A stretch of DNA of 64,000 bases from Patiria miniata (taxonomy: Eukaryota; Echinodermata; Asteroidea; Valvatida; Asterinidae): the NCBI RefSeq assembly GCF_015706575.1, contig NW_024037057.1:6691203-6755202 (forward strand). Reading direction: 5' to 3'. Shown piece after piece: positions 23,801 through 35,800 of this stretch. Below the pieces are notes generated by a model. It saw nothing but the letters and a program-made list of their open reading frames with translations. It was not told where the DNA came from and ran no database searches. The translations under genes and the position numbers were made by a program. How positions within the stretch are numbered: position 1 is the stretch's first letter; each line of letters starts with the position of its first letter.

Positions 23801-26800
23801 CACCCTCATCAACAAGCTCTGAAGATGAAGAAGTTCATTTTTGAAAATTAAGAGGAAAAACACCGGAGAACAGTCCGCAAAGCAGAAGTTTTGGGGGTTT
23901 TTTTGCGCAGGGTGTTTTTGGACAGGAATTTTAAGTTTCTGCGCTTAGTAGCCCCATGAAATCGAGCCCTTGTTTGAGGATTTGAGAAGAAAAGGAAATC
24001 TGTCTTAGATTTTATCATTTTTCTCTTGAGTTGCACAAAGAAATTGACTGGAGCGGGGTTTGAACCTGCGACCTCCGGATTGTCGTTCCGGCGCTCTACC
24101 AACTGAGCTATCCAGCCCTACGTTGGCAGCCCCCCAATTATGTCAATGTCTTTGGTCAATGGTCGCTAGTCAGAAGCCATAACGTTCTGCAGAAGGCTAT
24201 GATTATATAAAGCGATGAGCGTGCTACCTTCGTCGCTATAGGCCGACATAGAGTCTCTAGCGTACGACGGCTGGCGGACGTTTATGTAGGGGTCCTCCAT
24301 GTCGCGTTCATCTCTAGCTACGACAGGCTCTGACCCTACACATGCAAGGTATATACAGAAAGGTTAAAGGTCATGAGAGTCAAGAATGTGACTGTACATG
24401 TACTTTTAATCCTTAAAATGTTTGGCCCATAATAAGCCAGGTCGGTATTTCAATGACCCGAGGTCATTCGGGATAACATCGCTGACGTGATGTTACACGA
24501 TGTTACGCGCACGCCCATTCTGCTGGTAATTTACACTCAAGCGTCATGCGCCCGCATTCATGCGCCTTTGAAACATTCGATTATCCCGAATGATCCGTGA
24601 CCCATATCATTGTGCACATGTGCAGTTGAAATACCGAAATGGCTTATTCATGTCGGTTTTTTTTCGTGGGGATTGCCTTTCGCTGACAAATTGAAGGTTT
24701 TGTAAGATTTCAATCAAACCCTTTCTTTTTCAAACCTGAATATACGGTTATAAGTCAGAGCGTTTGTGGGATAAATTCTTTAAGGTACTCTAACGAGGAC
24801 AGAAGACAGAAGAGAGATTGTCAGAAATGAGCTACGGATGCTCTTTCGGTGACTGGTTTTTTTTCTTGTGTTCTTGAGCAAGGGACTTTACCGCAATGGC
24901 TCCTCTGCACTCCAAGCAGGAAAGGGTGCAAGCCAGGGCGAAATTTGAAATGGTCAGAGTGGAGGATGTCAATACGACTTAAGAAGTTCACAAAGTGATG
25001 GTGTGTTTAAGCAGAAGAAATGAGGCTTCAAAATCGTCAAGTGGAATAAAAGTTTGGACAGCCAGTTGCAAAAATACAAACACAATAAAGAGAAAGAATG
25101 TCTCTCAGACAAGAATTATATTAAATCTGACACAGGCACATCATTCAAACTGGCTGTCAGGGGCCATAGCGCATGCAAAGCAAAATGAAAATTGTCAACG
25201 ACACAACGCTGCAAAACATTTTTTTTTTGCAGAGTCAGTCGGGCCACATGCAGGTTAATTTTTATCTGAACGGCGCCAATCTATATAATCTGTTTACGGA
25301 AAACATTTCACTTTAAACAAAATTTGACATTTTTTTAGGAGCACAATCTATTCAATAGTATAAGTTGGTGGTTTATTATTTATTTTATCAGTTTTGGATA
25401 ATGTGCTCCACATATGGATTTTCAGACTTGTGAACATTCTGATTGCGAGCAAAATTAGGTGTTAAAACAATTGTTATTTTTACGGGACCAAAATTCAGTT
25501 AAGAAAAGTTGGCATAATATTCAGTATTATGTTGCATTAAAATGTTTGGGTTATCTGTCTATAGACAATATATCAAGCCCACAATACATTTCTTAAAAAA
25601 ACGTTATGGGGGGTTAATTTTTTTTCATGCAAGAATCATACAAACTGTAACAGTTTTTAAGGTTAAGAGAATAAAATTAGTTTGCAATATCTGCATAAAT
25701 TTGCATAAAATTTCCATTTTTTACATAATTTGCAAAGATTTGCTGAACTCTCAAACATTTGCCAAAATTTGATTTATTTTGCCAAATTTGAATAATTTGG
25801 TCAAAATTTAAATAATTTGGTCAAAATTTGAATAATTTTGCCAAAATTTGAATAATTTTGCCAAAATTTGAATAATTTTGCCAAAATTTGAATAATTTGG
25901 AAAAATTTGCATAACTTTGCCTAACATTTGCATAATTTTGCAAAAAAAATGCATGAATTTGCATACACTACCTTGTGACCTAATGGTATCGTACGGAGCA
26001 CTCCTCTGCTGCTGTTGCTCCTGTCGTCGGTCGTAAGAGTCGTAGCTGAATGGCGGGGGTGCCTCATCCCTGGGCGGGGCTGTTTTGACTGGGAGGGGGG
26101 AGGCCTCGTAGTCCAATCGCCCAGCTGGTGGATTAATAAAAAAAAAAGGCAAAGTTTTCCAATCAAGTCTTATCAGGGGTGTGAGTGACCACTGATGAAA
26201 ATAGCTGAAAACAGCTGAAAGAACTTTGGAAATCTCCTATACTTTTGAACACAGCGAGTGAGGGAAAAAAAGCTGAAATCCAAAACAAAAAAAAAGCTGA
26301 AATCAGCTTTAAAGCTGAGATATCACACCCCTATCTTGTATCATGCATTCATTGTAAGAAATATCTTAAATGGACTCTGTGTTAAAAAGTCCGAAGACAG
26401 AAATCCCCCTCGCCAATTATTGCAAATTATATCAAAATCACACTTTTATAAATTGTTGTTATTTTTGATTGTCTTGCTAATGTTGCTAGCACCAGGAACC
26501 CTCGCCACATGGCCAGGCCCGTCGCCAGCCCTCAGCATCAGGGAGGGGGGGGGGGGGGGGAGGAGGGGGCGCATAGTACCAACTAGGGGGCCCACTACCA
26601 TCACAAATACAAAATACATATGCATGGCTTTTGCTGTTGGGTGGGGGGCAAGTACTCGCCAAGGGCCCCAGGCCCCCCCCCCCCCCCCCCTTGACGACGG
26701 GCCTGCACATGGCACAAAAAAGGTTGTTTTGGGCTGCTGACTAACGCGATGATGAATTAAGAAATCATAAAAATTAAAAAAAATGTACGGTCAAAAGAAC

Positions 26801-29800
26801 AAGTCCGTCTTAAGGTCAATTTGCTCACTCTAACCTTTTTCAATGAAGAGTCTTATAAGATGCAAAATGAACCATTACACGATGAGCGTCATATTCCTTC
26901 AATAACTTAGAACAAATTTACAATTTAAGGTCTACAAAGATTATGTGATTTGTTTTATTCCTCTCAGTTTTTCTTAATGCAGGCATGCGACTGGGAAGTA
27001 ACAGAATGAGAGGAAATTTCAAGCCTGACAGATTTCATACAGTGTTTTTTCAAGTTTTAATGGAATTAGTGTGAAGTGAAAAACGAGGAAATCAGCTGAT
27101 TCGACAAAAACTTGCATGCCTGTTAATGTCAGTTTTCATTTTTTTAAATTTGATTGATTGAAAACCAGTTTGTGACAATTTGGCCGACTCAGAAATGTGG
27201 ACGAGCTGATCGAGGGAACTTACCAGGTGTTGCGCCTGGCGTTGAGGAGGAGCGTTGGGGGGTGGGACCGCCCATCCTCTCTGAGCTAGGGGTCTGTAGG
27301 GTCTGGCTCTTGTTGGGGGAGCGGGACGTGGTCCAGACGCCGGGGCTGAAGTGCTGCTCCTCCCAACCGTCCTGCTTGTACAACGGACGCAGGTCCTTGA
27401 AATTCCACATGGTGCTCAGAACCTGCCGACCAATTGAGAATTGAGTGGCCCAATTAATGTTAGGGCCCGTATAAGAATCATAAGTAAATGCACTGGGGCT
27501 ACAGTTGTTCATCCAACCTGGGGCCAATTTCACGGCGCTGCTAAGCAAAACAATTTGCTTAGCACAAAAAAAGTCTGGCTTATAAAAGCAGGTTACCAGC
27601 AAAAAATCCATGTGTTGTATATTGCTCGTGATTAGTATTCAGCTGTTGTTTGCCTTAACATGAAAATCACATGGAGTTTTGGCTGATAACCTGCTTTTAT
27701 AAGCAAGACTTTTTTTGTGCTAAGCAAATTTTTTTGCTTAGCAGCGCCGTGAAATTGGGCCCTGCCCTGCTTTGTACAAGGGACGGAGGTCCTTGAAACT
27801 CCACATGGTGCTCAGAACCTGCCGACCAATTGAGAATTGACCGGCCCAATTAATGTTAGAGACCCATGTAAGAATCATGAGTTAAAAAATAGGTGTATGC
27901 ATTGGGGCTACAGTTGTTCATCCAACCTGCCCTGCTTTGTACAAGGGACGGAGGTCCTTGAAACTCCACATGGTGCTCAGAACCTGCCGACCAATTGAGA
28001 ATTGAGTGGCCCAATTAATGTTAGGGCCCGTATAAGAATCATAAGTAAATGCACTGGGGCTACAGTTGTTCATCCAACCTGGGGCCAATTTCACGGCGCT
28101 GCTAAGCAAAACAATTTGCTTAGCACAAAAAAAGTCTGGCTTATAAAAGCAGGTTACCAGCAAAAAATCCATGTGTTGTATATTGCTCGTGATTAGTATT
28201 CAGCTGTTGTTTGCCTTAACATGAAAATCACATGGAGTTTTGGCTGATAACCTGCTTTTATAAGCAAGACTTTTTTTGTGCTAAGCAAATTTTTTTGCTT
28301 AGCAGCGCCGTGAAATTAGGCCCTGCCCTGCTTTGTACAAGGGACGGAGGTCCTTGAAACTCCACATGGTGCTCAGAACCTGCCGACCAATTGAGAATTG
28401 ACCGGCCCAATTAATGTTAGAGACCCGTATTGGAATAATAAGTTACCAAATATGTGTATGCATTTGGGCTACAGTTTTTTTTATCCAACCTGCCCTGCTT
28501 TGTACAATGGACGGAGGTCCTTGAAACTCCACATGGTGCTCAGAACCTGCGGACCAATTGAGAATTGAGCGTCCAAATCAATGTTAGAGAGCCGTATGAG
28601 AATGTTAACAGAGAGGCAATTGCAGGAAAGTGTCTTGCCCAAGAACACAAGCCCCTTGTTCTCTATTCGGACTGAAGAAATGCTTGTTCCTTGTTTTTTT
28701 TGTCTTTTTTAATTACCTGGAAGGCACACTTGATGACCGTTGGGGGGTACTTGTTGCGTGATTTTGTGATGGAGACCAGCTTCTCAATCCCGCTGGCATC
28801 TCGTAGAGACCTAAGAAGTTGAAGGGAAACAAAATGAGACCAATTCAAATAACTTTCACGTGTTCACATTACAGAACAGTGCACATGGTGCTTGAATAAT
28901 ATGGGCGTGCAAAAATGAGACGAACCTGGGCATAGGCTGTGGCGAAAAATGAAGGGAAAAAAAAAAAAAACCTGAATGGGGTGATTGTTTTTTTTTTTTT
29001 TTGATTTTCAGATTTATTGATATTTGTAAATTTTTTGTTATTTCTATTTGTAACCTTTGTCATGTCATATTTTAAAGAAATGGTATAACAAACGTGGAAT
29101 AAAAATGTTTTTTAGGAAAAATATTGGCGTCTTTCATATATATTGGCGTCTTGGGGTGATTGTTTTTTTCGATTTTCAGATTTATTGATATTTGTAAATT
29201 TTTTGTTATTGCTATTTGTAACCTTTGTTATGTCATATTTTAAAGAAACAGTATAACAATCGTGGAATTAAAGTGTTTTTTAGGGGAAAAAATGGCATCT
29301 TTCATTTTCACGACAACAAAACTTGAAACTTCAAAGGCCCTTTTTCTCAGTATTTTACTTTTTTGACATGTCGACAAACGAGAAGTTTAAACAATCATAA
29401 CTTGTCAACGTAATGCCCGATTGGAGTCCAACAAACAGTATTATCAGGAGAATTTTAGTCTCTTTCTGAATAATTAATCGCAAATCCTCCTTTCCACCTC
29501 TGCCCAGTTCTGTCTCATTTGCCAAAATGGCTCACAATTAACAGACGTCATTCTGGTGGGTCTTACTTTGAGTTTTCCGGGTTCCTGTTGATCATCTCCT
29601 GCAGGGCGTTCAGGATGGCCACCAAGGTGTCGGTGCTCAGCTGCTGCCTGCTGCTGTCAGTGGCGCTGCTGGCCGACACGTCGCTGCTAGGCAGCCTGAA
29701 GACCAGGTCCCGCATGGCGTACTTGCCTGCAAGACAGGTCGAGAGAAACAAGCAACGGGGCTTAAGAGGGCGACCTCTTGTGATCCTATTCAGACAGTCT

Positions 29801-32800
29801 TAGGCAAAAGTATCAGGGAGTAATCTAGCCTTAACAATAGCTCACTTAGGGCCCGTGACCATTCAGCCCCGGTATGAAAAGGGCTCCCCGGTAAGCTCGT
29901 CCCCTCCCAAGAAGTCCTCTCGTACCGTCCCAGCTACCGGCCCAGGAGCTGGTCCGGTTGCTAATCAGGAACTCCTCTATCCTGGGGTCTATTGTTTGCA
30001 AGTATTGACACATGTAATATATCCCAGAAGAAACCCGCTTGTGGTTTTCATCTCTCAGTGCGAAACAATAGAACACTTTCGTCGGCACAGATCAAAACCC
30101 CTGCCATGCGGTTTCGCACACAATGGGACCGTAAATTACAAAGGCATTATGGAAGGATTTTATCTTTAATCCGGTAAGTCTGCTATTGTTCTGCTCTGGA
30201 GTTCTCTGAAGGGCAATACATTGATGCGCCTGACTGACTTCAAAACTTCTGGTCAGACAGGACCATGTACCGGACGAGACTGGGCTGAAGACCGGACTGG
30301 CTTTGGACCGGACGAGGTACCGGGGGGCCCTTTCCATACCAGGGCTGAATGGTCACGGTCCCTTAGATAAAGAGTAAAGGATCTGCAAGTGCGTCGTTGT
30401 CCTTATGAAGTGTCCTCCTGTGAGCCCAATCAGAAAGTCTCGGGGAGTTTTGTTAAAAACCAACATCTAGACTGAATTACACATTAACCCTAGCTCCCTA
30501 GCGTCTTTTACTAGGAACTGGACCAAGTCCATCAAACTCCATGAATCACTGTGCGTCCGATACAAAACTGTACATGACATAATGGAATCCACCACTGACG
30601 CACTGGTTGACATTCATGGACTTGCTGTACACATGGCTTTTATCACAATAGCAGTACAGGAAGCTAGGCAAAATCAATGGGATACCCCTAGCACTGCTTC
30701 AGGCCATTAGGCCCAAGTCCATCATACTCCATCGATATTTAGTCACGCCAGGCCTACTGGACCAAGTACTCCTAAATCCACCAAAATGGGGAATGGATTT
30801 TGATGGATTTGGATGGTTAGGGTTAAGACCTTCAAACAATATCTGTCAATTTTGGGCTTGTGCCACGGTTACAAGCCAAGTCAACCGTCACATGCGATGC
30901 AATCAAGCTACATAAGTCGTTTGTCTGAAATTTTCATTTTGGAGATACAGGCCAAAATAGGGCCACTTCATCACATCACATCTCTTGGTGTTCCGACTTC
31001 CATAATTTTTGAACTAAAGATGGTATCACAATGCCGTTTTCACAGCAGTAATGCTGAGATTGTGCTCTTTTCAAATCTGTAATAAAAAAAATTTGGACCG
31101 GGGTCGACAAACGACTCATTTAGCTTGATCGCATCACATATCTAAGAGTGATGATCACAACGGCTTGTATCATTCACAGCATACAATTCAGGAAACTCAC
31201 AGCACCGTGGGTAAGTTGCATAAAACTGGACAATGAGAGAGCGCGTCTTACCGATGAGTTCTTTGTTCCTGGTGTCCAGAGCCAGGTTACGCAGTGCTCT
31301 GGCTACTGCAGAGACGATCTTATCGTTCTCCAGCCTGAGGAGTTCCACTAGGACAGCCAGACCCTTCTCCTTGCGTACCTGGGCCCTGACGTAAAGAGCC
31401 CACTGGGGGGGAAGAAAAATACCAGATGGAATGAGTGATCCAGCTACATAGTGGGACAGATAGGGGAAATATTTGGGGGAATTGTGCCTTTGACGATAAA
31501 AGCATGGCATTTGGCACACAATCAGAGTATATCTTAAGAAAAATATTTGGCTATATGGCCATAGCAGATTTGTCCTTTGAAAAAATACAGGGTGAGTCAA
31601 AAAAAGCGAAACCCAAATGTTGGGACTATTGTTTTATTTGAATAATGCATGTTGCACTTCCAAAATCTAAGACATGAAAGCCCAATTCATAAGCTTTCTT
31701 TTAGTACAAGAATCATTCAAATCACTCATGTACTTTTCAAGTTACGGAATTTTAAACACAACCACCGTTTTGAAGTTCTGTCCACGGATCACAAAAAAGG
31801 TGTGCGTTCTTTCAGCAAAACAAAAACAATTCACACATATGTGATTTGTTTTAGTTTTGATGGAAGAACACTGAACTTCTTTGTGATCCGTGGACAGAAC
31901 CTTAAAACGGTGGTTGTGTTTAAAATTCCGTAAATTGAAAAGTACATGAGTGATTTGAATGATTCTTGTACTAAAACAAAGCTTATGAATTGGGCTTTCA
32001 TGTCTTAGATTTTGGAAGTGCTACATGCAGAACTTCACTAAAACAATGGTCCCAACATTTAAGTTTTTTTTTTTTGTTACTCACCCTGTACTACTGGATA
32101 TTAAAATCCTACAATGACAAGCCAAACTTGGATGTACTTTATAACTCTTTGTACTGTTCCGGGGATCAGGGACGAAGCTGAGACTAAAGTTTTAGACTTG
32201 TACGTCTTTCAGACTTACTCTCCATTCTCCAGAGGATATGTTCTGGATGGTTCCTGTGGTGGCCTCCAGCGTGACGTGATTGGAGCACTCCGACAGCAGC
32301 TTGAGGTAGGTCCCCACCATCTCATGGGCAAAGAGCAGCTCCCCGCCCCTCGGGGGCTGCCTGCGCTCCGGGATGGGGGTGTTGGGATCCCAGGTCATTG
32401 TCCTCCTGTGAGAGGGTGGGGGTGGGGGGAAGCGTAGGATTGGGGAGATTAGGTTAGGACTGTGACATTGTCAGTTGACTCCCATTTATATGAACCCTGT
32501 TTACAAAACAGTTCTGGTTAAGGGCCCCGTGCACAAGTACCCCCCTCAACGGTAAGAAAGGGAGAGTTTGGGGAGACCACTGGGAGAGACATTCTAAGAC
32601 ATTGTTGACGCCGCTCATGCAAAGACGCTCACGCGAAGACGCTAAAGCAAAGACGCTAAAGCAAAGACGATCAAGCGAAGGCGCTCACGCGGAGACACTC
32701 ACGCGAAGATGCTCACGCGAAGACCCTCACGCGAAGACCCTCACGCGAAGACGCTCACGCGAAGACGCTCACACAAAGACGCTCACGCGAAGACGCTCAC

Positions 32801-35800
32801 ACAAAGACGCTCACGCGAAGACGCTCACGCAAAGACACTCACGCGAAGACCCTCACGCGAAGACGCTCACACAAAGACGCTCACGCGAAGACGCTCACAC
32901 AAAGACGCTCACGCGAAGACGCTCACGCAAAGACACTCACGCGAAGACCCTCACGCGAAGACGCTCACACAAAGACGCTCACGCGAAGACGCTCACACAA
33001 AGACGCTCACGCGAAGACGCTCACGCGAAGACACTCACGCGAAGACACTCACGCGAAGACCCTCACGCGAAGATGCTCACACAAAGACGCTCACGCGAAG
33101 ACGCTCACGCGAAGACGCTCACGCGAAGACGCTCAAGCGAAGACGCTCAAGCGAAGACGCTCTGCAAAGAAGCTCTGGCTTTGTGCACATTCAGAATAAG
33201 GAGTCATGCAAACTTCGCGCTATACATGCTCGAACCAGTACACGCATGCAGCGTGTCCCGCCCACGGTGCTCGCAAAAGTGGCAAAAAAGCGCCCTCTCT
33301 AGTTCGCGCACAGAACCCCTAGTGAACGTAAGTCCTCAGTCCCCACTGTGCATTTATGTGCACAATAAATGGGACCAGCGCTCAACTTAAAACAAAATTT
33401 GGTTTTAACAAAGTCAACTTACGGTAACGTCGACGTCGCCTGTTTGCCGGCCGGGGTGGAGCTGTCTGTCTTCTTCTTCTTGTTGCCTCCAAAGCATCCA
33501 GAGTCATCGGCTGTGTGAATAATGAATACGTGAATATATGAATCTATGAATATAAATGTGAAATTCATGAATATACAAATATCTGAAGAGCTATTAAAAC
33601 CCTCATTAATGCAGAAGCAACATGGAGGTGAACTTACACACTAAATGTGAAATTATTCAAGTGTCTTAATACATCAATACATGTATTTGAAGTAGAAAAA
33701 TGTTAGAATGATTGCTTGAAGCATTGTGACCCTTTCTCAAATCTCGACTTTGGTATCAGCTGCGGAACCATATCCCAGTTCTGAAAACTTGGACCAATAA
33801 AGGCTTCGGTGCTGGCAGTCTGGCTCCAAAACCTGGATGCAAAAGGCCCAGTGTACACTTGGCTAGAAACACGGGGACCCAGAGCGTGTCGGAGCCGCAG
33901 CCAGATCCTGAATTCATGCAGTTTTGTAGGTTTGAAGCCAAAGCTGTGATTTCTGAAAATTTCATGCACATACATGAGAAAGTAGTAGGGCTGTGCATCG
34001 AAACCGGGTACCCGAGTACCGGACCGTTAATGTCAGGAATCGGTTCCAGATTATGGGGTCTCGTCCCCATAACCAACTTTACAAATTACATAGTAACTTC
34101 TCTGACAATGAAAAAGAAAGGTTTTGAAGTGTGAAATTTTCAAAATAAATACCAGGCCACATGGGAAAACAAAACATTTTTCACAATTATGACGCTCGCG
34201 AAAGCTGCAGCTTACACCGTAAAGCGTAAAGCTCACTGTACACATTTGTATCTTGCTGTATTGATGAGCCGATGCGGTAGTATTATCATGAGGACCTTTG
34301 TACACAATCTCAAAAGCAGAGTTGTAGTTGAGTACTTTCCGAGTACTTTGCTTATTACCAAGTATTGAGCTGTTTCTTGCAAACAACGCAAGAGAAACAT
34401 TGACAGTAGACAGCAAAAGGAAGTTAGTCTTAGAGAAATAAAAAATTATATTGAGACTTTGGTTACATAAAACCACTTTTTAATTAACTATTTGGGACAG
34501 AAGTACCCTAAAAGTACTTGAAAAGTACTCGGCGAGTACTTTCCGAATACTTTTGTCTTAAAAGGTTAGTTCGTACAAGATTCTGATTATCTTAAGTGTT
34601 TAATTTCTTGTGGTGGGGATTTACTGCCCAGTGTCTGCATTATGCAGCTTTACCCACACCAAACCATCATAATCTCTGGTAGCTAAGATGGTACTCGGAA
34701 AGTACTTGACTTCAACTCTGCTCAAAAGCAACTTCCGAGATTTGAATTATGGCATGTTTGGCGTTGGGTGTCTTCAACGGGTGCCGGTGTTTTTTTTTCA
34801 ATCGGGTACCCAGTTTCTGAACTACCCGTAAATGCACACCCCTAGAAAGTAAGCAGTCAGTAGTGACAAGTTATTGAATGTGACGCTTAAGCCTGTGAAT
34901 AAAATACATATTTACAATAACAAATATACACGATAGAATTTAAATAAATGTGATGCATTATTCATGAGATGTTATGATGACATCATATCAGTTAGTAAGC
35001 GAGTGGTTGAAAAATATGGCGGCTGTGTGATTTTCTCTGTTGACAGTCTGTTTTCTCTCCACGACCAAATCCTTTCTGGGACAATTTCAAGCACTTTTTA
35101 TGTGAACTTTCAAAGATTTTAAGGACTTTCAGTGATTTTTGGAGATATTTGCAAGTCTTTTCCTATTTAACTCTCCGGAATTTCAAGATTTGTTTTAGGA
35201 CTTTCCAAGGTATTGCCGAGTAAAAAATAAAATGTGTAAGGAAAATGTGAAGACGATGATGAGCCTTTTTTTCTTGAGCTTACCTTTTAAACATCCCGAT
35301 TTATCTGTTGCTGTAAACCCACAGAGAACGAACACACATAAAACCATTACACTAGCACTCATAGGGTTGGTTCCAAAATTTGTTAAATTGTTGTCTTTTC
35401 TTTCTGTTATCCGTTCAGATTGAATTTATTTTTGATAGACAGGAGTATATGTTTCTGGAAAAATTGACCATTTCAAGAATGACTCAACCACAAACTACGC
35501 TTCGCCAAACACTTGGCTGTGACAAACAGCCACAGTTGTTCCAAAAGTTTATGGCCAGTTATACTAGCACTGAGGGCTTTATATTGCAATCATGAATAAA
35601 CAATCATTTGAGGCGTTCTGGCAACAATGAGATGGAAATGGGGACAGGCCATAGTGGAAAAAATACAAAAAACAGAATGGGGCGAATATTTTTCCGATTT
35701 TCAGATTTATTGATATTTGTAATCTTTGATATGTCTACGACACATATTTTAAATAAATAGTATAACAATTGTGGAATAAAAGAGCTTTAAAGGAAAAAAA

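Noticed and set aside
24046..24118. A functional tRNA-Val gene
   Set aside because: C at position 33, mismatches in the T and acceptor stems, and similarity to SINE heads make a pseudogene more likely. Kept only as a tRNA-like feature.
26540..26710. G and C runs with Pro/Gly-rich open frames on both strands
   Set aside because: Low-complexity sequence in an intron; the frames are homopolymer artefacts.
32602..33390. A 262-codon Arg/Lys/Thr/His-rich repetitive open frame
   Set aside because: It follows from a 14-bp unit lacking stops, inside a MITE on the strand opposite to the gene. The repeat peptide changes with each third unit exactly as a non-coding repeat would.
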